From contig NZ_CP018139.1 of assembly GCF_001886615.1 (NCBI RefSeq), positions 62,001-126,000 of the forward strand: a DNA stretch of 64,000 nucleotides, read 5' to 3'. This stretch comes from Halomonas aestuarii (GTDB taxonomy: Bacteria > Pseudomonadota > Gammaproteobacteria > Pseudomonadales > Halomonadaceae). The position numbers and the translations under genes are program-made. Below, in pieces: positions 34,880 through 45,757 of the stretch (position 1 is the first letter of the stretch; every line of letters starts with the position of its first letter). Under the pieces are notes generated by a model. That model was given only the letters and a program-made list of their open reading frames with translations. It ran no database searches and had not been told where the DNA came from.

Positions 34880-37645
34880 ATGAGAAGCAGCCTCGTGGTG
34901 CTGACCCTGGCCTTCGGCTACCTGGCGCTGCTCTTCGTCATCGCGGCCTGGGGCGACCGCCGCGCCGCCCAGGGGCGCTCGCTGATCGGCTCGCCCACCG
35001 TCTACGCGCTTTCCATCGCCGTCTACTGCACCGCCTGGACCTTCTACGGCAGTGTCGGGCGGGCCGCCCAGTTCGGCCCCAGCTTCCTGCTGATCTACCT
35101 GGGGCCGACGCTGGCGATGCTGATGGCCCCCTTCGTGATCCGCAAGATGGTGCGCATCGCCCGCGCCCAGCGTCTGACCTCCATCGCCGACTTCATCAGC
35201 GCCCGCTACGGCAAGAGCTCGAGCCTGGGCGCCCTGGTCACCCTGATCGCGCTGGTCGGCATCACCCCTTACATCGCCCTGCAGCTCAAGGCGATCACCG
35301 TCAGCCACGCCGTGCTGGTCAACTATCCCCAGGCCGCCGAGTTGCACCTGGCCGACGCTCGCTTCTGGAACGACAACTCGTTCTGGGTCGCCCTGGTGCT
35401 GGCGGTCTTCATCATCCTCTTCGGCACCCGCCACCTGGACGCCAGCGAGCGCCACGAGGGCATGGTCGCCGCCATCGCCTTCGAGTCGCTGATCAAGCTG
35501 TTGGCCTTCCTCTCGGTGGGGGTCTTCACCCTCTTCATGCTCTTCGACGGCCCCGCGGACCTCTTCGGCCGGGTCGGCGAGACGCCCGAGCTCGCCCGGC
35601 TGCTGAGCCTGGAGGCGGTCCCCGGGGGGGCCCTCGGCTGGGTGGGCATGCTGGTGCTGGCCTTCCTCGCCTTCCTCACCCTGCCGCGACAGTTCCAGGT
35701 CCTGGTGGTCGAGAACGTCGACGAACGCCACATCCGGCGGGCCAGCTGGCTCTTCCCGCTCTACCTGCTGGCGATCAACCTGATGGTGATCCCGATCGCC
35801 CTGGCCGGCCTGCTGGTGGGGGACGGCAACAGCGACCCGGACAGCTTCGTGCTCACCCTGCCGCTCTCCGCCGACCTCGGGGGGCTGCCGCTGCTGGTCT
35901 TCATCGGCGGGCTCTCCGCCGCCGCCAGCATGATGATCGTCGAGACCATCGCCCTGTCGACCATGGTCAGCAATCAGCTGGTGATGCCCCTGCTGCTGCG
36001 CACGCGACGACGGCACCTCGGCAGCCGAGGCGAACTCGCCGGCTGGCTGCTGGGCATCCGCCGGGTGACCATCCTGCTGATCCTGCTGCTCGGCTACCTC
36101 TACCATGCGCTGATCGGCGAGACCTACAGCCTGGTGACCATCGGCCTGGTCTCCTTCGCCGCGGCCAGCCAGTTCGCCCCGGCGCTGCTGATCGGCATGT
36201 ACTGGCGCGGCGCCCAGCGACAGGGGGCGGCGCTGGGGATGAGCGCGGGCGCCCTGGTCTGGGCCTGGACCCTGCTGATCCCCGGCTTCGCCCAGTCCGG
36301 CTGGCTGGACGCCGGCTTCCTCGAGCAGGGCCCCTGGGGCCTGGCGTGGCTGAGGCCCTATGCGCTGTTCGGGCTGGAGGGCTGGGACATCTATACCCAC
36401 TCGCTGTTCTGGAGCCTGACCGCTAATGTCGGGCTGCTGGTGGGCGTCTCGCTGTTCGCCAGACCGAGCCCGCTGGAGCAGACCCAGGCGGCGCTCTTCA
36501 CCGAGGCCATGAGCCCCGGCCTGATGCCGGCCTCGCTGTGGCAGGGGCAGACGACCCGCGGCGAGCTGCGTGCCCTGCTCGACCGCTACCTGGGGGACGA
36601 CGTCACCGCCCGGGTCTTCGCCCACCACCCCGGGGCCGCCGAGGAGGACGGCCAGCCTGCGCCCGCGGCGCTGACCCTGCGGGCCGAGCAGGCGCTGGCC
36701 GGCTCGCTGGGCAGCGCCTCCGCCCGGGTGCTGATCGACTCGGTGGCGCGCGGCGAGACGCCCGACCTGGAGTCCCTCCTCACCATCCTCGACACCACCT
36801 CCGAGACCCTGGAGATGAACCGCCGCCTCGAGCAGAAGTCATCGGAGCTGGCGCGGGCCAGCGAGGAGCTCCGTGCGGCCAACGACCGGCTGCGGGAGCT
36901 GGACCGCCTCAAGGACGAGTTCGTGGCCATGGTCAGCCATGAGCTGCGCACGCCGCTCACCTCCATCCGCGCCTTCGCCGAGATCCTGCGCGACAACCAG
37001 GCACTGCCCGACGAGAAGCGTCGTCACTTCCTCGACGTGGTGGTGCGCGAGAGCCAGCGGCTCTCGCGGCTGATCGAGGAGATCCTCGACCTGGCCAGGC
37101 TCGAGAGCGGGCGCCTGACCCTGACCCCGACCCGCCTGGACCTCGCGGCCCTGGCCCGCCAGAGCGTCGAGGCCGTGCAGCGCCTCCAGGAGAACCGCGG
37201 AGTCGAGCTGGAGATGGAGATCGAGCCGACCGAGGCCTGGATCGTCGGCGACACGGACCGCCTCGAGCAGGTGGTCATCAACCTGCTCGACAACGCCGGC
37301 AAGTTCGCGGCCGACGAGGCGCCCCGGGTGCTGCTGCGCCTGGTGCGCCACAAGGACCACTATCGCCTCGCCGTGGAGGACAACGGCCCCGGGATCTCGC
37401 CGGTCGAGCGGGAGCGGGTCTTCGAGAAGTTCCACCAGCTCGCGAACCAGGGAAGCGGCGAGGCCCGCGGGCGCCCGCGGGGCAGCGGTCTGGGCCTGCC
37501 GATCAGTCGCGGCATCGTGGCCCAGCTGGGGGGGCGACTGTGGGTCGAGGAGGCGACCCGCCTGGGCGGCGCTTGCCTGGTGATGGAGCTGCCCAGGGCC
37601 CCTGCCGAGGCGGCGCCTGCCGACGGAGGCACCGACACCCCCTGA
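34880..37645 (+). CDS. sodium/solute symporter-histidine kinase (CrbS-like, without receiver)
   Basis: 921 residues. Residues 1-530 form a sodium:solute symporter-family domain of about 13 helices (LTLAFGYLALLFVIAAWGDRR start; ITPYIALQLKAI). A STAC-like cytoplasmic segment (about 550-640) and a coiled coil lead to a kinase core: phospho-His H687 in MVSHELRTPL, N box NLLDNAGKF (N801), DNGPGI and GSGLGLPIS. CrbS/MxtR proteins that control acetate use in Vibrio and Pseudomonas have the same order, but most carry a C-terminal receiver; this one ends after the ATPase domain. It may therefore use the CheY-like protein three genes upstream. Ligand unknown. Confidence 0.9.
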   Translation: MRSSLVVLTLAFGYLALLFVIAAWGDRRAAQGRSLIGSPTVYALSIAVYCTAWTFYGSVGRAAQFGPSFLLIYLGPTLAMLMAPFVIRKMVRIARAQRLTSIADFISARYGKSSSLGALVTLIALVGITPYIALQLKAITVSHAVLVNYPQAAELHLADARFWNDNSFWVALVLAVFIILFGTRHLDASERHEGMVAAIAFESLIKLLAFLSVGVFTLFMLFDGPADLFGRVGETPELARLLSLEAVPGGALGWVGMLVLAFLAFLTLPRQFQVLVVENVDERHIRRASWLFPLYLLAINLMVIPIALAGLLVGDGNSDPDSFVLTLPLSADLGGLPLLVFIGGLSAAASMMIVETIALSTMVSNQLVMPLLLRTRRRHLGSRGELAGWLLGIRRVTILLILLLGYLYHALIGETYSLVTIGLVSFAAASQFAPALLIGMYWRGAQRQGAALGMSAGALVWAWTLLIPGFAQSGWLDAGFLEQGPWGLAWLRPYALFGLEGWDIYTHSLFWSLTANVGLLVGVSLFARPSPLEQTQAALFTEAMSPGLMPASLWQGQTTRGELRALLDRYLGDDVTARVFAHHPGAAEEDGQPAPAALTLRAEQALAGSLGSASARVLIDSVARGETPDLESLLTILDTTSETLEMNRRLEQKSSELARASEELRAANDRLRELDRLKDEFVAMVSHELRTPLTSIRAFAEILRDNQALPDEKRRHFLDVVVRESQRLSRLIEEILDLARLESGRLTLTPTRLDLAALARQSVEAVQRLQENRGVELEMEIEPTEAWIVGDTDRLEQVVINLLDNAGKFAADEAPRVLLRLVRHKDHYRLAVEDNGPGISPVERERVFEKFHQLANQGSGEARGRPRGSGLGLPISRGIVAQLGGRLWVEEATRLGGACLVMELPRAPAEAAPADGGTDTP

Positions 37646-37660
37646 GCCCGGGGCTCAGGG
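37640..37660. terminator. palindrome spanning both convergent stop codons
   Basis: 10-bp arms CCCTGAGCCC / GGGCTCAGGG around one G. It contains the TGA of the symporter-kinase (37643-37645) and the TCA (stop) of the convergent gene (37655-37657). Likely bidirectional terminator hairpin; no T-run. Confidence 0.45.
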
Positions 37661-38785
37661 CGTCCGACGGGCCTGGCGGACGAACGAGCGGATCTCTCGG
37701 AGGTCATGTCGCAGCAGCAGGCGCTGGTCCTCCCTCAGGCGGGGGATGTCCACCCAGCCATCCGGGACGCGCCCCTCGACGAGCGCCAGCCGCTGGGCCT
37801 CCAGCATCAGGGCCTGGAGGCGTTCGAGCGCGGCGGTCAGGGACTCCGCCCGCCCGGCGTCGACCACCTCCCGCATCACCAGCGCCACGAGTCGCGAGCG
37901 GGTGTCCGGCGGACGCACGCCCTGGCGCAGCGCCAGCAGGCGCACCGCATTGACCAGCGGCAGCACGCCCTGGCGCTTGAGGTCGACAGCCCCCTCGTGG
38001 GGCGCCCCCTCGTCGTCGCCGCTCAGCCGGCCCAGGCGATCCAGCGCCAGCGGGAGCTCGGCGAGCAGCCCCGCCATCTCGTCGAGGAAGAGGTGCGAGG
38101 GGGGAAGAAGCCTGGCCACCCGCTCGGCCAGCGCCTCGGCCAGCGCCCCGTCGCCGAACACCGGGCGAAAATCCAGCAGGATGTTCGCCTGCTGCACGCG
38201 CTTGACCCGTCGCTCCGCCGTCCAGATCTCCAGCTGTGCACTCCACTCCGAGAGCCGCTTTCGCCACATCGGCCAGCGCGCCATGACATGGCCCTGGCAG
38301 AGGGGAATGCCGGCCGCGTCGAGGCGTGCCGTGAAGCGCTCACCCAGCGACTGGAAGTAGCCGTCGATCTCGGTATGCCGGGCGTCGGGGTAGTCGGCGA
38401 TGATCATGGCGTTGTCCTGGTCGGGCGCCAGCAGGCTCTCGTGCCGGGCGCCCGAGCCCAGCATCAGCACGCAGAAGGCGACCGGGGGCGCTCCCCAGCC
38501 CTGGGCGCGCATCTCCGCCAGGGAGAGGTCGATGGCGCGCCGATAGAGCCAGTCGTTGTGGTCGCTGACCAGCTGGCAGATACGCCACGCGGGCAGGTCC
38601 AGGCGGTCGAGGGCCTCCACCAGCTCGCCCTGCCAGGCGTGGGCGGCGGCAAGGTCGGGATGGGGGCCGAGGCGGACCAGGGCCTCGCGCAGCGGGTCGA
38701 GCAGGGAGGGCCAGCCAGCGGGGTCGGGCAGCGTGTCGGCCGCGAAGAGCGATCGCCAGGACGAGGAACGGTGCAGCAGGCGCAT
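37655..38785 (-). CDS. DUF294 nucleotidyltransferase-like protein
   Basis: 376 residues starting MRLLHRSSSWRSL. The nucleotidyltransferase motif reads LMLGSGARHESLLAPDQDNAMI, matching the GS..R.E....DQDNA pattern of GlnD-like DUF294 domains; the rest is the helical substrate-binding-like domain. Usual relatives have CBS domains at the N-terminus, which are missing here. In Pseudomonas such a gene is found beside a nuclease and acetate-permease genes, so co-location with the exonuclease and symporter-kinase is probably functional. Protein target unknown. Confidence 0.82.
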   Translation of the reverse strand: MRLLHRSSSWRSLFAADTLPDPAGWPSLLDPLREALVRLGPHPDLAAAHAWQGELVEALDRLDLPAWRICQLVSDHNDWLYRRAIDLSLAEMRAQGWGAPPVAFCVLMLGSGARHESLLAPDQDNAMIIADYPDARHTEIDGYFQSLGERFTARLDAAGIPLCQGHVMARWPMWRKRLSEWSAQLEIWTAERRVKRVQQANILLDFRPVFGDGALAEALAERVARLLPPSHLFLDEMAGLLAELPLALDRLGRLSGDDEGAPHEGAVDLKRQGVLPLVNAVRLLALRQGVRPPDTRSRLVALVMREVVDAGRAESLTAALERLQALMLEAQRLALVEGRVPDGWVDIPRLREDQRLLLRHDLREIRSFVRQARRTP

Positions 38786-38923
38786 GAGCCCTCCGGGTCA
38801 TGTCACGGGTCGGCCATGCCCCGAGTCTAGCCAGCCCCGGCGAGGGCGACACTTGGGCGAAAGGTGCAGGCAGGGCGAGGGACGCGACACGTCCCCCCAC
38901 CGGGAGCCATCATGAGGGAGGGA

Positions 38924-39238
38924 TCAGCGCGGCTCGAACATGTCGTCGCCGACCTCGTCGATGAAGCGCTCGGCCTTGCTGACCATCAGCTGGTCGCAGG
39001 CCTCGCGTCCGGCCAGCATGTCGGAGCGCTCGAAGCGATGCTCGAGCATCTCGCCGGCCTGTCCCTCGGACGAGGGCACCGGCTTGCGGATCCAGCCGCT
39101 GACGCGATACTGCCCTCCCGCGTCGGCGGGCTCGGAGACGATCAGGTAACCCTTGTATTCCACCGGATCGGCGGCGGTCGCGCCCTTCGGCTCGCCCTTT
39201 TCACCACCGAACAGGCCGGATAGCAGCTTCTTCAGCAT
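38924..39238 (-). CDS. HlyU-family protein
   Basis: 104 residues from the ATG at 39238 (MLKKLLSGLFGG) with a textbook AGGAGG 4 bases upstream; an in-frame start at 39268 is not supported. VEYKGYLIVSEPA, GGQYRVSGWI and AERFIDEVGDDMF match the HlyU family, named after a Vibrio regulator of haemolysin, although many members are uncharacterised. It lies 52 bases after argG in the same direction but behind a hairpin. Confidence 0.8.
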   Translation of the reverse strand: MLKKLLSGLFGGEKGEPKGATAADPVEYKGYLIVSEPADAGGQYRVSGWIRKPVPSSEGQAGEMLEHRFERSDMLAGREACDQLMVSKAERFIDEVGDDMFEPR

Positions 39239-39257
39239 GGAACCTCCTGGAAAGGAA

Positions 39258-39280
39258 GACGCCGGCACGGGGCCGGCGTC
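39258..39280 (-). terminator. hairpin after argG
   Basis: 9-bp stem GACGCCGGC / GCCGGCGTC with a 5-base loop, 10 bases past the argG stop and before the HlyU-like start; followed on the minus strand by CTTCCTTTCC. Probable argG terminator or attenuator. Confidence 0.55.
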
Positions 39281-39289
39281 GGGGGAGCC

Positions 39290-40510
<1,221 letters not shown>

Positions 40511-40656
40511 GCTGAGGCTCCTCTAGGCTAACGATCATGAAGGGGTGGGATTATAGCGCGGCGAGCCTCCAGCGAATACCGGCGACGGGACTCGCCGCGG
40601 CCAAGCTGGTAGACTTTCGCGGTCCAGAGACAGATGGCCCAGACAAGGAGAGGTGC

Positions 40657-41322
40657 ATGAGCGAGGCGATGGCCCGCGAACTCATGGCGCAGCGTTTCCG
40701 CAGTTTCCTGCCCGTGGTGGTGGACCTGGAGACCGGCGGCTTCAACCCCGCAGGCGATGCGATCCTCGAGATCGCGGCAGTGACCCTGACCATGGACCCG
40801 GAAGGCAACCTGCTGCCCGACGCCACCTACGCCTACCATGTCACGCCCTTCGAGGGGGCCAACGTGGAACAGTCGGCGCTGGACTTCACCGGCATCCGCC
40901 TCGATGACCCCCTGCGCCAGCAGGTGGCCGTCGGCGAGGCCGAGGCCCTCGGCGAGATCTTCCGCCCCGTACGCAAGGCCATCAAGTCCCATGGCTGCAC
41001 GCGCGCCGTGCTGGTCGGCCATAACGCGGCCTTCGACCATGGCTTCCTGAACGCGGCCGTGGCCCGCTGCGGCATCAAGCGCAACCCCTTCCACCCCTTC
41101 TCGAGCTTCGACACCGCCTCGCTCGCCGGCCTGGTCTACGGCCAGACCGTGCTGGCCCGGGCCTGCCGGGCCGCCGGCATCGAATTCGACAACAGCGCCG
41201 CCCACTCGGCCCGCTACGATACCGAGCGCACCGCCGAGCTGTTCTGCGCCATGGTCAATCGCTACAAGGACATGGGTGGCTGGGCCCTGGCCCAGCGGGA
41301 GCAGGGGCTGGAAGAGGCCTAG
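40657..41322 (+). CDS. rnt: ribonuclease T
   Basis: 221-residue DEDDh 3'-5' exoribonuclease that finishes tRNA and rRNA 3' ends. Motifs: [17 protein letters not shown] and HSARYDTE (His and Asp of motif III); basic substrate-contact segment [15 protein letters not shown]. Start at the ATG at 40657 ([10 protein letters not shown]) with AAGGAGAGG upstream. Followed by a strong terminator. Confidence 0.95.
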   Translation: MSEAMARELMAQRFRSFLPVVVDLETGGFNPAGDAILEIAAVTLTMDPEGNLLPDATYAYHVTPFEGANVEQSALDFTGIRLDDPLRQQVAVGEAEALGEIFRPVRKAIKSHGCTRAVLVGHNAAFDHGFLNAAVARCGIKRNPFHPFSSFDTASLAGLVYGQTVLARACRAAGIEFDNSAAHSARYDTERTAELFCAMVNRYKDMGGWALAQREQGLEEA

Positions 41323-41350
41323 CCCGACGCCTTCACGCCCCCACGACGAA

Positions 41351-41383
41351 AAGACCCCCGCAGGCCAGGCCTGCGGGGGTCTT
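41351..41383. terminator. strong bidirectional terminator between rnt and grxD
   Basis: 16-bp perfect stem AAGACCCCCGCAGGCC-A-GGCCTGCGGGGGTCTT with A-run on one side and TT on the other, placed between the convergent rnt and grxD genes. Confidence 0.8.
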
Positions 41384-41408
41384 CACTGGCGTGCCAGGGG
41401 CCGGCGCA

Positions 41409-41759
41409 TCAGGCCTGGGCATCGCCCTCGTTGTCCTGAGTGCGGGCGGCTGCAGCCTTGATCAGCTTCTCCAGCTCGCCGGACTGGTGCATCTCGGCCA
41501 CGATGTCGCAGCCGCCGACCAGCTCGCCCTCGACCCACAGCTGCGGGAAGGTCGGCCAGTTGGCCACCTTGGGCAGCTCGGCGCGGATGTCCGGGTTGTC
41601 CAGCACGTTGACGAAGGCGAAACGCTCGCCGCAGGCCATCAGGGCCTGCACGGTCTGTGAGGAAAAGCCGCACTGGGGCAGCTGGGGGGTGCCCTTCATG
41701 TAGATCAGGATCGGGTTCTCGCTGATCTGGCGCTGGATGTTCTCGACGGTAGTGCTCAT
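41409..41759 (-). CDS. grxD: monothiol glutaredoxin (CGFS type)
   Basis: 116-residue cytoplasmic glutaredoxin that binds and hands on 2Fe-2S clusters. The CGFS active site is at QCGFSSQT; KGTPQLPQ, WPTFPQLWVEGELVGGCDI are the glutathione-binding blocks. Start chosen at 41759 (MSTTVENIQ), with GAAAGGGAG upstream; a longer open frame has no family match. The short acidic tail (RTQDNEGDAQA) is slightly longer than in E. coli Grx4. Confidence 0.95.
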   Translation of the reverse strand: MSTTVENIQRQISENPILIYMKGTPQLPQCGFSSQTVQALMACGERFAFVNVLDNPDIRAELPKVANWPTFPQLWVEGELVGGCDIVAEMHQSGELEKLIKAAAARTQDNEGDAQA

Positions 41760-41922
41760 GACGTCTCCCTTTCTCGCTTGACTGAAGCCCCGGCGGTCTC
41801 CGGGCAATACCCGAGTACGCTGGTCGGCCTTGTGGATGAGGGCCATTCTACTGATGCCGGGCGCGTTGCGCATCCCCTGCGGGCTGGCTAGGATGGACGT
41901 TTTTTCCCGTGGAGCGACCCCC

Positions 41923-42843
41923 ATGGCCACCCGCCATTTCCTCACCCTGCTTGACCTCAGTCCGGACGAGTTGCGCTACCTGATGCAGCGCGCCATCTCG
42001 ATCAAGAACGGCCTGAAGACCCACGGGCCCACCTACACGCCGTTCGCCAATCGCACCCTGGCGATGATCTTCGAGAAGTCCTCGACCCGGACCCGGGTCT
42101 CCTTCGAGACCGCCATGGCCCAGTTCGGCGGCCATGCGCTCTTCCTGTCGTCCCGCGACACCCAGCTCGGCCGCGGGGAGCCCATCGGCGACACCGCCCG
42201 CGTGCTGTCGGAGATGGTCGATGCGGTGATGATCCGCACCTTCTCCCACGAGGGCCTGGAGAGCTTCGCGGCCGCGAGCACGGTGCCGGTGATCAACGCC
42301 CTGACCGATGACTACCACCCCTGCCAGCTGCTCGCCGACGTCATGACCTGGACGGAGCTTCGCGGCAGTGTCAAGGACCGCACCGCCGTGTGGATCGGTG
42401 ACGGCAACAACATGTGCCACTCCTGGATCAACGCCGCACGCCAGTTCGGCTTCCAGCTGCGCATCTGCTGCCCCGAGGGCTACGAGCCAAGCCAGGACAT
42501 CCTGGCAGCCGCCGGTGACCGGGTGACCCTTGTTCGCGACCCGATGGAGGCCGTGGTGGATGTCGACCTGGTCACCACCGACGTCTGGGCCTCCATGGGC
42601 CAGGAGGAGGAGCAGGCGAAACGCGAGGCGGACTTCGCGGGGCTGCAGGTCACCGAGGCGATGCTCGATCGCGCCAGGGAGGACGTGCTCTTCCTGCATT
42701 GCCTGCCCGCCCACCGTGGCGAGGAGATCAGCACGACCCTGCTCGATGATCCCCGCGCTGTGGTCTGGCAGGAGGCGGGCAACCGCCTGCACGCCCAGAA
42801 GGCACTGATCGAATTCCTCCTGCTGGGGCGGGTGGAGAGCTGA
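41923..42843 (+). CDS. argF: ornithine carbamoyltransferase
   Basis: 306-residue enzyme making citrulline from ornithine and carbamoyl phosphate. Carbamoyl-phosphate loop [24 protein letters not shown], and the C-terminal [10 protein letters not shown] (Cys of the ornithine site) are present. Start at the ATG at 41923 ([10 protein letters not shown]); upstream in-frame ATGs lack family sequence. Divergent from grxD. Confidence 0.97.
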   Translation: MATRHFLTLLDLSPDELRYLMQRAISIKNGLKTHGPTYTPFANRTLAMIFEKSSTRTRVSFETAMAQFGGHALFLSSRDTQLGRGEPIGDTARVLSEMVDAVMIRTFSHEGLESFAAASTVPVINALTDDYHPCQLLADVMTWTELRGSVKDRTAVWIGDGNNMCHSWINAARQFGFQLRICCPEGYEPSQDILAAAGDRVTLVRDPMEAVVDVDLVTTDVWASMGQEEEQAKREADFAGLQVTEAMLDRAREDVLFLHCLPAHRGEEISTTLLDDPRAVVWQEAGNRLHAQKALIEFLLLGRVES

Positions 42844-42880
42844 GGGGTCGGGGCCGGCGGGGGCCGCATTAGACCTTGGT

Positions 42881-42909
42881 ATGACATATACCTTCGTCGC
42901 ATGTATAAT
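42881..42909 (+). promoter_or_regulatory. strong sigma-70 promoter for the small gene at 42947
   Basis: -35 ATGACA (42881-42886), 17-bp spacer and a consensus -10 TATAAT (42904-42909). The -35 is embedded in a dyad GGTAT-GACAT-ATACC (42878-42892), which could be an operator. Confidence 0.7.
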
Positions 42910-42946
42910 GCGCTGCAGCAGAATCCAGCTCAGGAGATGCGGCAGC

Positions 42947-43252
42947 ATGAGACACGAACCCACCAGTACCGACGGGATGCAACGCAGCCTGCGGCAGTGC
43001 CTTTCCCACATGGCCGCCATCCTCTACCGCCACGGCCACGTCCTCGAGACGGTCACCGTCCCCCACAAGGGCCTCGACCGCCAGGCCCTGAAGGCCCTCG
43101 GCGCGGCCTCCAGCGACTGGCGTCCCTGCCAGCACGTCCTGGAGAGCAGCGAGGCCGCCACCTGGAACGACCAGCAGCGCCTGGTGCTGACCGGGCTCGG
43201 CCGGGAACTGCTGTTCGACATGTTCGGCGAGGGTGCCGCCGACTGCGCCTGA
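42947..43252 (+). CDS. small protein of unknown function
   Basis: 101 residues (MRHEPTSTDGMQRSL) from the ATG at 42947 with CAGGAGA about 12 bases upstream. Helical, neutral, no signal peptide; segments CLSHMAAILYRHGHVLETVTVPHKG and RLVLTGLGRELLFDMFG give a conserved-looking amphipathic character. No domain is recognised. It has its own consensus promoter and a 17-bp terminator stem, so it is a complete single-gene unit wedged between argF and the thiamine riboswitch. Confidence 0.7.
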   Translation: MRHEPTSTDGMQRSLRQCLSHMAAILYRHGHVLETVTVPHKGLDRQALKALGAASSDWRPCQHVLESSEAATWNDQQRLVLTGLGRELLFDMFGEGAADCA

Positions 43253-43275
43253 TCCCCCACCCAGGCCAGGCGTGA

Positions 43276-43315
43276 CGAGGCCCGGGCGCGCAGCCGATTG
43301 CGCGCCCGGGCCTCG
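43276..43315 (+). terminator. terminator of the small gene at 42947
   Basis: 17-bp perfect stem CGAGGCCCGGGCGCGCA with a 6-base loop GCCGAT, ending in TTGGTT. It isolates the small gene from the riboswitch that starts 19 bases later. Confidence 0.7.
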
Positions 43316-43333
43316 TTGGTTATGTTGAGGCGA

Positions 43334-43439
43334 CTTGTCGGGGAGCCCCGGCACGCTCGAGGAGTCGTGCACGGGGGCTGAGATCGGTACGGCCGAACCC
43401 GTTGAACCTGATCAGGTTGATGCCTGCGGAGGGAACAAG
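43334..43439 (+). ncRNA. TPP riboswitch (THI element)
   Basis: P1 pairs CTTGT (43334-43338) with ACAAG (43435-43439). The hallmark sequences are present: GGGGAGC-like 5' segment, GGGGCTGAGA, ACCC-GTTGAACCTGATC, and TGCCTGCGGAGGGAA at the 3' end. It binds thiamine pyrophosphate and should reduce expression of thiO-thiS-thiG when the vitamin is plentiful. The region 43440-43500 between aptamer and start codon would hold the expression platform; no obvious terminator is seen, so translational control is more likely. Confidence 0.92.
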
Positions 43440-43500
43440 GGAGTGTCACGCCAGCCTGCCCCTGCGTTCATCCAGCCTGTTCCGTCTTGTCGCCTGCTGG

Positions 43501-44613
43501 ATGGATACCGCCTTGACCCGATCCAACGATTGCACCATTGCCGTGGCCGGCGCCGGCCTGCTGGGCCGCCTGGTCGCCTGGCAGCTGCTGCGCGACGGCC
43601 ATGCCGTCACCCTCTATGACGCCGGCGACCTGGACCGCCCCCCCGCCGCCGCCTGGACGGCGGCCGGCATGGTCGCCCCGCTGTGCGAGACCGCGGTCTC
43701 CGAGCGCAGCGTCTACGAGATGGGGCGCTTCGCCCTGACCCAGTGGCCGCGCTGGCTCGACGCCCTCGACGCCAGCGGCCTGTGGCATCATCAGGGCAGC
43801 CTGATGGTGGCCCACGCCCAGGACATGGGGGAGCTCACCCAGTTCCGTCGCGACCTCGCCCACGTCCTAGACGGGGAGCCGCCCTGCCAGACGCTCGACG
43901 ACGCCGAGATCCACCGCCTGGAGCCCGACCTGGCGGCGAGCTTTCGCCAGGGCCTCTACCTGCCAGACGAGGCGCACCTGGACAACCGCGCGCTGCTCGT
44001 TCGCCTGCTGGCCGAGATCCGCCGCCTGGGCGGAACCTGTCACGCCCACTGCCCCGTCTCGACCTATCTCGGCGAGGTCGAGACCCGCGACGGCCGCCGC
44101 GCCTTCGATCTGGTCGTCGACTGCCGCGGTACCGGCGCTCGCCAGCACCACCCCAGCCTGCGCGGCGTGCGCGGCGAGACCCTGCACGTCCAGACCGCGG
44201 AAATCCGCCTCTCGCGCCCGGTGCGCCTGATGCATCCGCGCTACCAGCTCTACGTGGTGCCCAAGCCCGACCAACGCTTCGTCATCGGGGCCACCCAGAT
44301 CGAGAGCGAGGACCGCTCACCAGTCTCGCTGCAGTCCTCGCTGGAGCTCGGCAGCGCCCTCTACACCCTGTCACCGGCCTTCGCCGAGGCACGCATCCTG
44401 GAGCAGGGGGTCAACCTGCGCCCCGCCTTCCGGGACAACCTGCCCCATGTCACCCGGCGCGACGGGCTGATCACCGCCAACGGCCTGTTCCGCCACGGCT
44501 ACCTGCTGGCCCCGGCGGTGGCCTGCCACCTGCTGGCCACGATCCGCGGCCGGGGCGAGCAGCCCTTCGCCGAGACCCTGGCCACGCCCCCGCCCCAGGA
44601 GAGCGCCGCATGA
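43501..44613 (+). CDS. thiO: glycine oxidase ThiO
   Basis: 370-residue FAD-dependent oxidase of the DAO family that makes dehydroglycine (iminoglycine) for the thiazole ring. N-terminal Rossmann motif [30 protein letters not shown] and [18 protein letters not shown] match ThiO proteins. The ATG at 43501 ([10 protein letters not shown]) has no strong ribosome-binding site, which fits riboswitch-controlled translation. The stop overlaps thiS (ATGA). Confidence 0.92.
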   Translation: MDTALTRSNDCTIAVAGAGLLGRLVAWQLLRDGHAVTLYDAGDLDRPPAAAWTAAGMVAPLCETAVSERSVYEMGRFALTQWPRWLDALDASGLWHHQGSLMVAHAQDMGELTQFRRDLAHVLDGEPPCQTLDDAEIHRLEPDLAASFRQGLYLPDEAHLDNRALLVRLLAEIRRLGGTCHAHCPVSTYLGEVETRDGRRAFDLVVDCRGTGARQHHPSLRGVRGETLHVQTAEIRLSRPVRLMHPRYQLYVVPKPDQRFVIGATQIESEDRSPVSLQSSLELGSALYTLSPAFAEARILEQGVNLRPAFRDNLPHVTRRDGLITANGLFRHGYLLAPAVACHLLATIRGRGEQPFAETLATPPPQESAA

Positions 44614-44819
44614 CCGAGATCACCCTGAGCCTCAACGACGAGACCACCCGGCTGCCCGCCGGCACGCCGCTGGCCACGGCCCTGCAGGCTTGGCGCTGTG
44701 CCGATCGGCGGGTCGCGGTGGCGATCAACGGCGAGTTCGTGCCCCGTTCAGCCTACGCCGAGCGGGTACTCGAGGACGACGACCGCATCGATATCGTGGC
44801 CCCGGTGGGAGGCGGCTGA
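44610..44819 (+). CDS. thiS: sulfur carrier protein ThiS
   Basis: 69-residue ubiquitin-like protein carrying thiocarboxylate sulfur for thiazole synthesis. Ends in the required Gly-Gly (IVAPVGGG), and [11 protein letters not shown] matches the family. Overlaps thiO by 4 bases and shares one base with the thiG start (TGATG). Confidence 0.95.
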   Translation: MTEITLSLNDETTRLPAGTPLATALQAWRCADRRVAVAINGEFVPRSAYAERVLEDDDRIDIVAPVGGG

Positions 44820-45619
44820 TGGACAACCGACACGACGACACCCTGACCCTCTACGGCGAGGCCTTCACCAGTCGCTTCCTGCTGGGCACGGCCCTCTATC
44901 CCTCGCCCGCGGTGATGCAGGAGGCGATCCTTGCCGCCGGCTGCGAGATGGTCACCCTGGGGCTTCGCCGCCAGAACCCCGCCGAGGGCGACGGCGACGC
45001 CTTCTGGCAGATCCTGCGCGACAGCGGCTGTCGGCTGCTGCCCAACACCGCCGGCTGCCGGACGGCCCGGGAGGCCATCACGCTGTCCCAGATGTCCCGC
45101 GAGATGTTCGACACGCCCTGGATCAAGCTCGAGGTGGTCGGCGATGACTACAACCTGCAGCCGGACCCCTTCGGCCTGCTGGAGGCCGCCCGGGAGCTCA
45201 TCGACCAGGGCTTCAAGGTGCTGCCCTACTGCACAGACGACCTGGTGCTCTGCCAGCGACTGCGCGACGCGGGCTGCGAGGCGCTGATGCCCTGGGGCTC
45301 GCCCATCGGCACCGGCCGCGGGCTGATGAACCGCTATGCCCTGCGGACCCTGCGCGAGCGGCTCGACGTACCGCTGATCATCGATGCCGGCCTGGGGGCA
45401 CCCTCCCAGGCCGCCGAGGCCATGGAGATGGGCTTCGACGGGGTCCTGCTGAACACCGCCGTGGCCCGGGCCCATCGGCCGGCGCTGATGGCCGAGGCCT
45501 TCGCCGGCGCGATCGACGCCGGGCGCAGCGCCTATCGCGCCGGGCTGATGCAGCGGCGCCAGACCGCGAGCCCGTCCACGCCGACGGTGGGCCAGCCCTT
45601 CTGGCACCGCGACGGCTGA
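44819..45619 (+). CDS. thiG: thiazole synthase
   Basis: 266-residue TIM-barrel enzyme that condenses deoxyxylulose phosphate, dehydroglycine and ThiS thiocarboxylate. Active-site Lys lies in [33 protein letters not shown] and [11 protein letters not shown] are conserved phosphate-site blocks. Last gene of the thiOSG operon; thiC, thiD and thiE are not in the window. Confidence 0.97.
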   Translation: MDNRHDDTLTLYGEAFTSRFLLGTALYPSPAVMQEAILAAGCEMVTLGLRRQNPAEGDGDAFWQILRDSGCRLLPNTAGCRTAREAITLSQMSREMFDTPWIKLEVVGDDYNLQPDPFGLLEAARELIDQGFKVLPYCTDDLVLCQRLRDAGCEALMPWGSPIGTGRGLMNRYALRTLRERLDVPLIIDAGLGAPSQAAEAMEMGFDGVLLNTAVARAHRPALMAEAFAGAIDAGRSAYRAGLMQRRQTASPSTPTVGQPFWHRDG

Positions 45620-45757
45620 GGCGCCCGGCCCCGATTCACGCCCCCTTCTCCCGACGGGCACGACCGCGTCGGCAAGGGCGCTGAAAGGGATGACGTCGAG
45701 CCGGGGAAGTCTGCTATCGTCACCTCGAATCCCGACCCCGATGACAGGAGGTAGCCC

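Noticed and set aside
34508..36628. 706-codon antisense frame over the symporter-kinase
   Set aside because: Gln/Gly/Glu-rich shadow without domain features.
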